Translations under genes and position numbers: made by a program
NCBI GenBank assembly: GCA_018696595.1
Contig: JABHQW010000003.1
Span: 124,001 to 188,000, forward strand
Direction: 5' to 3'
Origin: Candidatus Woesearchaeota archaeon
GTDB lineage: Archaea > Nanobdellota > Nanobdellia > Woesearchaeales > GW2011-AR9
Length of the DNA: 64,000 bases
Notes under the pieces: generated by a model
The model's database searches: none
Seen by the model: only the letters and a program-made list of their open reading frames with translations
Told to the model about the DNA's origin: nothing
Shown here: positions 8,251 to 15,408 of the stretch, in pieces
How the letters are laid out: every line of letters begins with the position of its first letter
How positions within the stretch are numbered: the first letter of the stretch is position 1

Positions 8251-8328
8251 ATGAATAAAATTTCTTACAAAGCTGCAATGAGTTGTCATACATTAAACTC
8301 TTTCTTTGAAAGTGAAGAAGAAGAGTAA
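8251..8328 (+). CDS. 25-codon small ORF with acidic C-terminus
   Basis: An ATG 13 nt after a GAGGTG Shine-Dalgarno opens a 25-aa frame ending FFESEEEE. The stop is followed at once by a T tract (8329-8335) that can act as terminator, so the hairpin leader, ribosome-binding site, frame and terminator form a compact unit. The region 7937-8333 has no longer gene. Whether the peptide is made is not known; it may only mark translation that reads the leader. Confidence 0.4.
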   Translation: MNKISYKAAMSCHTLNSFFESEEEE

Positions 8329-8333
8329 TTTTT

Positions 8334-9143
8334 TTATTTTAATTCTCGATGATAAAATTCTCTAGCCTGTTCAATAGAATGTTCTAAAGTCCCACCAACG
8401 TCCATACTAACTAATTCAACACCTTTGCGTTTAAACACTTCTCTGAAATCTGGACTATCATATTGTTTTTTCAACTTCAACTGAAATTCAAGATTCTCAA
8501 ATTCACAATCATCATCCTTTTCTCTACATTCCAATCTTCTCATAACTTCAGAAACATCTTTAATCGTAGGAATTACTAAAAAGTCCATAGGATGTTCGTA
8601 ACAAAAAGCATTTCCAGGTAATTGCAAAATTTCTTCCATACTAAAATCTCTTCCCAAATCTAAAGCCATTTGTCTTTGATAAACAATACTTGTTGAAAGA
8701 GATCTACTTTGATAAACATCAATACCTGCTTCTAAAATAGGAAGTAATAATTGTTCATATAAAATACGGCGATCTAATGCATAACCATCTGCGACCGCTT
8801 CAGGAGAATAAGTTATACCATTCTTTGCAATTAAATCATCACGAACAACTGCACCAATTCCAACAAATGTTGGTTCAGAAGTAACAATTACATCATACTT
8901 GCCAATAATTTTTTTTGGATCAGGATGGAAGCCAATTACTTTTTCCCAAGAAGGCACTTTTAAACCAACGTAACCCAATAATTTTGAAAGAATAGGATAT
9001 TTGTTTGTCTTCTTGCCCCAGAACTGATCAACATTAAAAACTTTTTTACCCTCTTTAATGGCTTCTTCTACTAAGGTGTCAATGATAACACCTTTACCAC
9101 ATCCATCTAAACCATCAACAACTATGAATCTACCTCTCGCCAT
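8334..9143 (-). CDS. tmk: thymidylate kinase-like protein
   Basis: This 269-aa P-loop kinase is expected to phosphorylate dTMP to dTDP for DNA synthesis. It has Walker A GLDGCGKG at 11-18 (the usual last Thr/Ser is Gly here), TSEPT near residue 89, an ALDRR segment near 122 that matches the family DR-Y motif, and a QSRSLSTSIVYQ segment near 145 in place of the usual DRY-x-S-S-x-AYQ. It is longer than bacterial enzymes (about 210 aa) because of an insertion after the P-loop. The dCMP deaminase fusion and UPF0200 kinase lie within 3.5 kb. The family is clear; the changed P-loop end and longer lid mean that another nucleotide could be the substrate. Confidence 0.85.
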   Translation of the reverse strand: MARGRFIVVDGLDGCGKGVIIDTLVEEAIKEGKKVFNVDQFWGKKTNKYPILSKLLGYVGLKVPSWEKVIGFHPDPKKIIGKYDVIVTSEPTFVGIGAVVRDDLIAKNGITYSPEAVADGYALDRRILYEQLLLPILEAGIDVYQSRSLSTSIVYQRQMALDLGRDFSMEEILQLPGNAFCYEHPMDFLVIPTIKDVSEVMRRLECREKDDDCEFENLEFQLKLKKQYDSPDFREVFKRKGVELVSMDVGGTLEHSIEQAREFYHRELK

Positions 9144-9193
9144 AAAAAAATGAAATCTAAACTAATTAATAAATACATCTATACTGAAAGAGT

Positions 9194-10354
9194 TCAATCA
9201 AAAAACTTAACATCCCTCAATTCTTCAGGTAAATGTTCCTGCTTGAAACTTTTCTTCTCCTCATCACTTAAGTCATGATAATATTTATAGTCTTTACCCC
9301 AACCTTGATCTTTCAAAAAAGAGGTTTCTGCATTCTTAAGATGGATTGGAACATCTAGGTTTCCAGTTTCTCTAATAGTTTGTTTAACCTTATTTACAGC
9401 AACATAAACTTTATTATTTTTCTCAGCCGAAGCAAGATAAACAATTAACTGGGCCAGAATAACTTCACTTTCTGGTAAACCAATAACTTCATGAGATTGA
9501 AAACATTTAATAGCAAATTCTAAAGCTTTGTTGTCAGCAACACCAATATCTTCAGAAGCAAACCTGATTAAACGTCTAAATACATACTTAGGATCTTCGC
9601 CACCGTTTAACATTCTAAAAGCCCAGTATAAGGCTGCATCCACATCACTATCACGTAAAGATTTGTGTAAGGCTGAAATAGTATTATAATGCCATTCCTG
9701 ATCATAAAAAACATTTTTATTAAGTAATTTCTTTGCTTCTTCTAAAGTCAAATTTTCTTTTTTGGATAAAAATTCTAAACTGTTCAAAGATTTTCTTAAA
9801 TCTCCATCTGAAATGGTACAAATGAAATCTATAATTTCTTCTTTAATCTCAATCTTTTCATTCTGACAAACATTAAGCAAATACTTCTTAATTTCCAATG
9901 GAGGAATCTTTTCAAACTTAAACACTTTTACTCTAGAAAGTAAAGCATTATTAACTTCAAAAGCTGGATTCTCTGTAGTGGCGCCGATTAAAGTCACTGT
10001 ACCTTTTTCTACATGTGGTAATAAATAATCTTGCTGCATTTTGTTAAAACGATGAATTTCATCAACAAAGAGAATGGTTTTTACTCTTGACAATAAGAAT
10101 AAATTCCTAGCTTTCTCTACATGTTCTCTTAAATCCTTTACTCCGCTAGTAACTGCACTGAGTTCAATAAAATTAAGATCAAGAACGTTGGAAATAATTT
10201 TTGCTAAAGTTGTTTTACCAGTTCCTGGAGGACCCCAGAAAAGCATGGAGAAAATATTGCTATTGTTGATATAATCTTTAAGAACAATATTCTCTGAAGT
10301 GAAAACAAAATTGTCCATCTCTTTTGGTCTGACTCGATGTGCTAACGGTTCCAT
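9194..10354 (-). CDS. rarA: replication-associated recombination AAA+ ATPase RarA/MgsA
   Basis: The 386-aa protein matches the RarA/MgsA/WRNIP1 family, clamp-loader-like AAA+ ATPases that act at stalled replication forks. The N-terminal LAHRVRP box (residues 4-10) is followed by Walker A GPPGTGKT (41-48), Walker B LFVDEIHRFN (95-104) and sensor 1 GATTENP (124-130). The C-terminal half contains the tetramerisation-type helical domain with EDIGVAD and the KNAETSFLKDQGWGKDYKYYHD segment typical of the family. It lies divergent from the toxin-antitoxin pair at 10448. Confidence 0.95.
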   Translation of the reverse strand: MEPLAHRVRPKEMDNFVFTSENIVLKDYINNSNIFSMLFWGPPGTGKTTLAKIISNVLDLNFIELSAVTSGVKDLREHVEKARNLFLLSRVKTILFVDEIHRFNKMQQDYLLPHVEKGTVTLIGATTENPAFEVNNALLSRVKVFKFEKIPPLEIKKYLLNVCQNEKIEIKEEIIDFICTISDGDLRKSLNSLEFLSKKENLTLEEAKKLLNKNVFYDQEWHYNTISALHKSLRDSDVDAALYWAFRMLNGGEDPKYVFRRLIRFASEDIGVADNKALEFAIKCFQSHEVIGLPESEVILAQLIVYLASAEKNNKVYVAVNKVKQTIRETGNLDVPIHLKNAETSFLKDQGWGKDYKYYHDLSDEEKKSFKQEHLPEELRDVKFFD

Positions 10355-10417
10355 ATCAACCCAGGAGTTTAAGCTTTTATTAAGATTTTCGTTATTGTGG
10401 TATTTATTATGAAAAGA

Positions 10418-10440
10418 TTTATATATTATAGCCCGCTATA
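10418..10440 (+). promoter_or_regulatory. TATA box and perfect palindrome (operator) of the toxin-antitoxin operon
   Basis: ATTTATATA (10418-10426) is followed directly by the perfect palindrome TATAGC-CC-GCTATA (10427-10440), which ends 7 nt before the antitoxin ATG at 10448. A palindrome covering the transcription start is the expected place for antitoxin autorepression. Its core CCCGCTATA recurs in the palindrome at 25874-25910. Confidence 0.6.
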
Positions 10441-10447
10441 GTGCACT

Positions 10448-10666
10448 ATGGTAACAACAATTCAGATTAGTGAAGATTTGCAACAAGAATTAGCAAATAG
10501 AAAAATGTTTGCTAAAGAAACTTATGAAGATGTAATTTGGGACTTAATAGAAGATACTAAGGAACTTTCTGAAGAAACTAAAAGGAACATCAAAATTGCT
10601 GAACAACAAATTAAAGAAGGCAAGACAGTTAGCTTAGAAGAAGTTAAAAAGAAGTTGAGATTATAA
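10448..10666 (+). CDS. antitoxin of a RelE-type toxin-antitoxin pair
   Basis: The 72-aa protein opens with TTIQISEDLQQELANR, a ribbon-helix-helix-like DNA-binding pattern, and continues with ETYEDVIWDLIEDT and a helical C-terminal arm ending SLEEVKKKLRL that would wrap the toxin. It is followed after 1 nt by the RelE-like toxin, the normal antitoxin-first order. A palindromic operator lies at its promoter. The role as antitoxin is inferred from size, fold and context. Confidence 0.85.
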   Translation: MVTTIQISEDLQQELANRKMFAKETYEDVIWDLIEDTKELSEETKRNIKIAEQQIKEGKTVSLEEVKKKLRL

Positions 10667-10667
10667 G

Positions 10668-10919
10668 ATGTATAAAGTTGAATTGTCAAAAACAGCCGAA
10701 AAACAAATCCATAAACTAAGTAAAGATCTTCAAAAAAGAGTTATACTTACTTTGAATAGAATAAAAGTTAGACCTTATGCTTATGTTAAAAAGCTTGTTA
10801 GTTCACCCTATTTCTCATTAAGATTTGGTGATTATAGAGTAATTTTAAATATTCAAGACAATAAACTAATAATCTTTGTAATAGAACTTGGCCACAGAAG
10901 AAATATTTATAAGAAGTAA
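10668..10919 (+). CDS. RelE/ParE-family toxin
   Basis: The 83-aa protein shows the RelE fold signature: a first strand YKVELSKTAEKQIHKL, then SLRFGDYRVIL (about 49-59) and a C-terminal ELGHRRNIYKK (73-83). The Arg residues in these two segments and the terminal His-Arg-Arg-x-x-Tyr match the RelE mRNA-interferase catalytic surface. Ribosome-dependent mRNA cleavage is known for RelE; a ParE-like gyrase target cannot be excluded from sequence. Confidence 0.9.
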   Translation: MYKVELSKTAEKQIHKLSKDLQKRVILTLNRIKVRPYAYVKKLVSSPYFSLRFGDYRVILNIQDNKLIIFVIELGHRRNIYKK

Positions 10920-10935
10920 CTAATTCTCAAACAAC

Positions 10936-11493
10936 ATGAACAAAATAATTTGTTTAGTTGGAATGTCAGGAAGCGGGAAAAGTGTAGTGGCAGATGAACT
11001 TGTTAGAAACGGTTTTGAGTTCGCTCGTTTTGGTCAAATCACATTAGATATTGTTAAAGAAAGAGGCCTAGAACCTTCTGAAGAAAATGAAAGACCCATC
11101 AGAGAAGAAATGAGAAAAGAACACGGCATGGGCGCTTATGCAACATTAAACATTCCTAAATTTGATAAACTGTTAGAGAAAGCAAACTTGGTTGCTGATG
11201 GACTTTATTCTTGGACAGAATACAAAATTCTTAAAGATTATTACAAAGACCGACTAACAGTTGTTGCAGTTTTAACACCACCTGAAACAAGGTATGCAAG
11301 ATTGGCAGGAAGAACAGAAGTGGATGAAAAGATGCGTAACCGACCAGCAACAAGACAACAAGCTATCGCTCGTGACTATGCAGAAATCGAAAACATTGAG
11401 AAAGGCGGCCCAATCGCTATGGCAGATTATTATATTCTAAACGTAACTACAGAAGAAGATGTTATTAAAGAAGCAAGAAAGTTGTTGGAGTGA
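10936..11493 (+). CDS. UPF0200-type P-loop kinase-like ATPase
   Basis: The 185-aa protein has Walker A GMSGSGKS at 9-16 and the lid-type RLAGR segment near residue 120, like dephospho-CoA kinase and adenylate-kinase-like enzymes. The EMRKEHGMGAYA segment (about 58-69) and the overall length fit the archaeal UPF0200 family. The substrate is unknown. It starts 16 nt after the RelE-like toxin and could be read from the same transcript. The kinase-deaminase fusion downstream carries a related N-terminal domain. Confidence 0.85.
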   Translation: MNKIICLVGMSGSGKSVVADELVRNGFEFARFGQITLDIVKERGLEPSEENERPIREEMRKEHGMGAYATLNIPKFDKLLEKANLVADGLYSWTEYKILKDYYKDRLTVVAVLTPPETRYARLAGRTEVDEKMRNRPATRQQAIARDYAEIENIEKGGPIAMADYYILNVTTEEDVIKEARKLLE

Positions 11494-11568
11494 TTAGGGG
11501 TATACATCACCACAATACAACCTTTCTATTATAACAATCAATTTAAGTAAAGCAATCATTCTACAAAC

Positions 11569-12579
11569 ATGATAATCGGCATTACAGGGCTAGATGGTTC
11601 AGGAAAATCTCAAGTTGCAGAATTACTTAAACAAAGCGGTTTCTTTAAGGTTACATTCTCAGAAATTCTTGCAGAAGAGTTAAAGAAAAAGAAAAGGAAA
11701 GTTACTAAAGAAGGTTTAATTACAATCGGTAACGAACTTAGGGAAAAGTTTGGCCCAAAGATTCTAGCTAGATTAGCATTACACCGAGTTAAGGATGGAG
11801 AAAATTATGTTTTTGTTTCCATGAGGAATCCTGCTGAAGTAGAACTATTACAATCAAGACACGATTTCTTATTAGTTAATATTAATGCTCCAGATAAAGT
11901 TCGATTAAGAAGAATTATGAGAAAGAGATTAGAATCAAGTCCTAAATCATTAAAAGAATTAAGAAGAATGGACGCTTTAGAAAGTAGTTCTGATCCCAAG
12001 AAACAACAGCTACATAAAGTAACTAAGATGGCCCGGGCAGTTATTAAAAATGATTCTAGTGAAGAGAAACTTAAACAAAAAGTTGAAAGAATGTTAAATG
12101 ATTGGATGTATAAGTTACAAGATCATCGCCCAACATGGGATTATTATTTCATGAACATTGCTGAAACAGTTAAATCAAGATCAAGTTGTATGTCTCCAAA
12201 AAAAGGAGCACTAATTGTTAAAGATAAACAAATTCTTTCTACTGGATATAATGGTACACCAAGAGGAGTTAGTCATTGTACTGCAGGAGCATGTAAGAGA
12301 TGTACATTAAGACATTCTGGGAAAATTAAATCTGCAGATTACACTTCTGCAATCTGTATTTGTGCTCATGCCGAAGAAAATGCAATTGTTCAAGCTGCAA
12401 ATACAGGAGTTTCTACAAAAGGAGCTACAATTTATACCACTTTTACTCCCTGTAACATGTGTGCAAGAATGATTATTAATGCAGGCATTAAAGAAGTGGT
12501 TGCCAAAGTCACTTATCCAGATGATGTTGGCACAAGATTGTTAAAAGATGCTGGTGTTAAATTAAGAGTATTGAGGTAA
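11569..12579 (+). CDS. P-loop kinase fused to dCMP/cytidine deaminase
   Basis: The N-terminal half (about 1-185) is a P-loop kinase-like domain with Walker A GLDGSGKS at 6-13. The C-terminal half is a zinc-dependent deoxycytidylate deaminase: CAHAEENAI (about 264-272) supplies the His and catalytic Glu, and PCNMC (about 293-297) the two Cys ligands. An extra CTAGACKRC cluster near 240 is as in dCMP deaminases. dCMP deaminase makes dUMP, the thymidylate synthase substrate, so it fits with the thymidylate kinase nearby. Similar fusions are known in fungal dCMP deaminases. The kinase half may be regulatory rather than catalytic. Length is 336 aa. Confidence 0.9.
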   Translation: MIIGITGLDGSGKSQVAELLKQSGFFKVTFSEILAEELKKKKRKVTKEGLITIGNELREKFGPKILARLALHRVKDGENYVFVSMRNPAEVELLQSRHDFLLVNINAPDKVRLRRIMRKRLESSPKSLKELRRMDALESSSDPKKQQLHKVTKMARAVIKNDSSEEKLKQKVERMLNDWMYKLQDHRPTWDYYFMNIAETVKSRSSCMSPKKGALIVKDKQILSTGYNGTPRGVSHCTAGACKRCTLRHSGKIKSADYTSAICICAHAEENAIVQAANTGVSTKGATIYTTFTPCNMCARMIINAGIKEVVAKVTYPDDVGTRLLKDAGVKLRVLR

Positions 12580-12581
12580 AG

Positions 12582-12965
12582 TTAATTAACTACTCTATCT
12601 CCTGAGAAAGCACGTAGGTATAAACTTAATTCGTTCGCAGATCTTTTAGAATTGTAGTTATTTACCATATCAACTAAAAGTTTTTCTTGGTCTGGAGTTA
12701 AATTTGCATCAGCAGAAACTCTTAAACCATACTGTTCTTTTTTTTCTGGAACGATTTGACCCAATAAAATACACATTAAATCTCCAGTTAAAGTAGCAAA
12801 TGTGTTATCATAAAATAACTGGTCTTGAGAATCACTAGTTTGAGAATCAGCACTAGAAGAAGGAAAATTCCCTGGAATATCCACCATAGTAAATTGATAG
12901 TCACCTTTTACTACAAAATAGCCGGGTCCGTTATCTACAAGTACTTTTTCATCTAAGTCTGCCAT
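12582..12965 (-). CDS. hypothetical protein, 127 aa
   Basis: The soluble protein has no recognised domain. It has a Ser/Asp/Gln-rich low-complexity stretch (about 36-48) and a helical C-terminal part. It stops 3 nt from the convergent deaminase gene. It probably forms a minus-strand run with the small genes up to 13865. Confidence 0.7.
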   Translation of the reverse strand: MADLDEKVLVDNGPGYFVVKGDYQFTMVDIPGNFPSSSADSQTSDSQDQLFYDNTFATLTGDLMCILLGQIVPEKKEQYGLRVSADANLTPDQEKLLVDMVNNYNSKRSANELSLYLRAFSGDRVVN

Positions 12966-13035
12966 GAGATACTCAGAATTAGTTTCATTTATTAATGTTA
13001 CTAAAAAATTGTAAAAAGAATAAAAAATAGGGAAC

Positions 13036-13269
13036 TTACATCCCCAAAGATTTCATTAGTTCAAAGACAACAAAAGCAGGCCAAAGAAGAGCTTTAATCA
13101 CGCCAAAAGCACCGTTCCAAAATCCGGTAGCTGTTGAAATGTAGTAAACCAAAGCACCAATAAAACCTAAGCCATAAATTGCTCCACCACAAGCTCCGGA
13201 ACAACCCATTTTGTTTTCACAAGACATCTTTTTTGCTTTTACACTCTTTTTTTTATTTGTTTTTTTCAT
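13036..13269 (-). CDS. small membrane protein with Cys-Gly-rich motif
   Basis: The 77-aa protein has a Lys-rich N-terminus (about 1-14), a C-x5-C-x3-C cluster (MGCSGACGG, about 21-29) and two hydrophobic segments (GAIYGLGFIGALVYYIST and ALLWPAFVVFELMKSL). I know this pattern as a small conserved membrane protein seen in many uncultured prokaryotes, without assigned function. It lies 7 nt downstream of the DUF167 gene. Confidence 0.8.
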   Translation of the reverse strand: MKKTNKKKSVKAKKMSCENKMGCSGACGGAIYGLGFIGALVYYISTATGFWNGAFGVIKALLWPAFVVFELMKSLGM

Positions 13270-13276
13270 ACCAGAA

Positions 13277-13513
13277 CTAAACTTTTATTACTTTTAAAAC
13301 TTTCTCTCTACTCTTTTCTCCAGACTTAATTTCAATTTTCAAATTAAATTCTTTCTTAAAAAATTTGATTACTGCTTGATTGGCTTTCCCTTTCTCAGGA
13401 ACTGCTTGTAAGTATAATTTCAAGCTCCCGTTAACTTCTTTCAATTCTGTTCTCGAAGCGTTTGGAATTACTTTTATTTTAAGAAGATTGTTTTTAATGT
13501 GTTTATCAAGCAT
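13277..13513 (-). CDS. DUF167 (YggU) family protein
   Basis: The segment KVIPNASRTEL, then LKLYLQAVPEKGKANQAV and KSGEKSREKVL is the DUF167/YggU signature. The family is small, widely distributed and of unknown function. I take the ATG at 13513 (MLDKHIKNN, 78 aa) as start because it places the conserved first strand close to the N-terminus and removes a 23-nt overlap with the gene ending at 13545. A start at 13567 would add 18 residues. Confidence 0.85.
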   Translation of the reverse strand: MLDKHIKNNLLKIKVIPNASRTELKEVNGSLKLYLQAVPEKGKANQAVIKFFKKEFNLKIEIKSGEKSREKVLKVIKV

Positions 13514-13544
13514 ATATTTAGAATTGCTTTGGCATTTATTAATC

Positions 13545-13865
13545 CTACTCAACAATCTCTGCTTCATGTATCAAATAGAAGTCCATTTTTTTAACTAAAC
13601 TATCATATTCAGCAAGTTTTCCTTGATAAAGAACCTGATTTCCAAGAATAACTGCAGAAATATCTTCATCATGTTCAAACATATGATTCCAAATTTGAAC
13701 AACTCTAAGACGTAAAGATTTATTAACCTCTAATCCTGGAATATTTACAGGGAATTCTTTTGCTGTCCCTGGTTTCTCTTTAAGGAACTGACTACCAAAA
13801 TGGTCTCTATAAAATTGATATCCTAAATCCATAATTTCTGTGAACGGTATATAGAATATAAACAT
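13545..13865 (-). CDS. hypothetical protein, 106 aa
   Basis: The protein is soluble, acidic towards its C-terminus and has no motif I recognise. It is the first gene of the 13865 to 12582 minus-strand run. It is divergent from the methyltransferase gene at 13926, with a 60-nt promoter gap. Confidence 0.7.
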   Translation of the reverse strand: MFIFYIPFTEIMDLGYQFYRDHFGSQFLKEKPGTAKEFPVNIPGLEVNKSLRLRVVQIWNHMFEHDEDISAVILGNQVLYQGKLAEYDSLVKKMDFYLIHEAEIVE

Positions 13866-13925
13866 TTTGGGTTTAGAAAGTACAATAACAAAAGTTTTAT
13901 ATCTTTCTTTAATTTAATTTAACAA

Positions 13926-14678
13926 ATGGCAGATTATGATAAGATTGCAAAACAATATTTTGAAAGAAGAGCTGATAAATCTCGGTTTGATTATAACCGA
14001 GACATAGAAGTTCCAGCTATGATTAAGGCTATTGGTGATGTTAAAAATAAAGTTATTCTTAACATGGGTTGTGGCTTTGGAGACCATTCTCAGAAATTAG
14101 CTCAGAAAGGTGCTAAAAAAATAATCAATTTTGATTTAAGTCAAGAACTAATTAAATTTGCCAATAGAAAAAATATTCCTAACTGTGAATTTGAAGTTGG
14201 GGATATGGATCAAAAGTTAAAATATAAAAACAACTATTTTGATCTTGTTATTTCGGGGCTTGCCTTACATTATGTTAAAAATGTTAACCAATTATTTAAA
14301 GAGGTAAATCGCGTGTTAAAAAAAGATGGCACTTTTGTTATTTCAACTGGCCATCCAATCTTTGATTTGTTAAGTGAAAGTATAGGTAATAATTCAGAAG
14401 CAAAGATTGCAATTAAAAGGGTTGGTAATAAAAGAATTGTTGAAGGAGATTATTTTGATGAAAGTATAAAATTAGCTAACTTAGGTTCAATCGGAAAAAT
14501 TAAAACATATAGTTACACATTTGAAACCCTAATTAAATCAGGATTAAATAATGGATTTGAATTAGTTGATTATGTTGATATGAAACCAGTTCCCAGTTCT
14601 AAGAAGTATGATTCCGAGAAATATAAGTTAACCTCAACTCTGCCAACATTTATTTTATTTAAGTGGAAAAAGAAATAA
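13926..14678 (+). CDS. SAM-dependent methyltransferase (class I)
   Basis: The 250-aa protein has motif I VILNMGCGFGDHS (about 42-54), an acidic end of strand two (FDLS), GDMDQ near 89 and the post-motif VLKKDGTFVIST near 137. These are the marks of a Rossmann-fold methyltransferase. The substrate cannot be told; the closest general group is the UbiE/Methyltransf_11 type. A TTTTATATC box (about 13892-13900) lies 26-34 nt before the ATG, consistent with a leaderless mRNA. Confidence 0.85.
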   Translation: MADYDKIAKQYFERRADKSRFDYNRDIEVPAMIKAIGDVKNKVILNMGCGFGDHSQKLAQKGAKKIINFDLSQELIKFANRKNIPNCEFEVGDMDQKLKYKNNYFDLVISGLALHYVKNVNQLFKEVNRVLKKDGTFVISTGHPIFDLLSESIGNNSEAKIAIKRVGNKRIVEGDYFDESIKLANLGSIGKIKTYSYTFETLIKSGLNNGFELVDYVDMKPVPSSKKYDSEKYKLTSTLPTFILFKWKKK

Positions 14679-14680
14679 TT

Positions 14681-14702
14681 GAGTAACCTTTAAAAACATT
14701 CT
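14681..14702 (+). promoter_or_regulatory. BRE/TATA promoter, identical to the LeuRS promoter
   Basis: A 22-nt stretch containing AACCTTTAAAAACATTCT is identical to 15372-15393 in front of LeuRS. The TTTAAAA core lies about 27 nt before the ATG at 14720, as expected for a leaderless transcript. Confidence 0.75.
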
Positions 14703-14719
14703 ATCATTCTTTTTTTATT

Positions 14720-15355
14720 ATGGACCAACACGACCTATGGCAATCTAAATGGAATAAAAGAACAAAAGGTTTGCCTGAAACTGAATTTGCAAAGAGAAGT
14801 TTTTCTTTAATTAAAGATAAGAATTTTAAAAGTTTATTAGAGTTAGGTTGTGGTGACGGGAAAGATAGCTTATTTTTTGCTAAGAAAGGATTAAGAATTA
14901 CTGCTGTTGATTTTTCTGAAGTTGCAATAAACCACTTGGAAGAAAAGATTAAACAAGAGAATATTAAGAATATAACTCCGTTATTAATGAATCTAGAGAA
15001 ATTAGAATTAAATGAAACGTTTGATATTGTCTACGCTAATTTATCTCTTCATTATTTTGATGATAAAACCACTATCAAAATTTTTGATCAATTGTATGAA
15101 TTATTGAATAAAGGAGGATTCTTATTTGTTAAATGTAAATCAATTGATGACTTTAAGTATGGAAAAGGAGAAAAGTTAGGAAATGATTATTATTTATTTA
15201 AAGGACATAAAAGACATTTTTTCAGTAAAAAATATATGGAAGAAAAATTAAAAAAATTTAAGATTATTAAAATAAGAAAAACTTCTTCGAAACACTTTAA
15301 TATTGGTATGGGGACATCTCATGCATTATTTATTGAAGCAGTAGCAACTTCTTAG
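14720..15355 (+). CDS. SAM-dependent methyltransferase (class I)
   Basis: The 211-aa protein has motif I LLELGCGDGKDSLFFAKKG (about 39-57), AVDFSE at the end of strand two, and a YANLSLHYF segment near 111, followed by LLNKGGFLFVK. It resembles small Tellurite-resistance/Methyltransf_11-type enzymes; the substrate is unknown. It is only distantly similar to the preceding methyltransferase. It has its own promoter copy, identical to that of the LeuRS gene after it, so the two may be expressed together. Confidence 0.85.
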   Translation: MDQHDLWQSKWNKRTKGLPETEFAKRSFSLIKDKNFKSLLELGCGDGKDSLFFAKKGLRITAVDFSEVAINHLEEKIKQENIKNITPLLMNLEKLELNETFDIVYANLSLHYFDDKTTIKIFDQLYELLNKGGFLFVKCKSIDDFKYGKGEKLGNDYYLFKGHKRHFFSKKYMEEKLKKFKIIKIRKTSSKHFNIGMGTSHALFIEAVATS

Positions 15356-15371
15356 TTTTAAACTATTCGCA

Positions 15372-15393
15372 GAGTAACCTTTAAAAACATTCT
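15372..15393 (+). promoter_or_regulatory. BRE/TATA promoter of LeuRS
   Basis: This is the second copy of the 22-nt promoter block found at 14681-14702. Its TTTAAAA core is about 26 nt before the ATG at 15409. The sequences on both sides of the block are not alike. Confidence 0.75.
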
Positions 15394-15408
15394 CTTAATC
15401 CTAATAGT

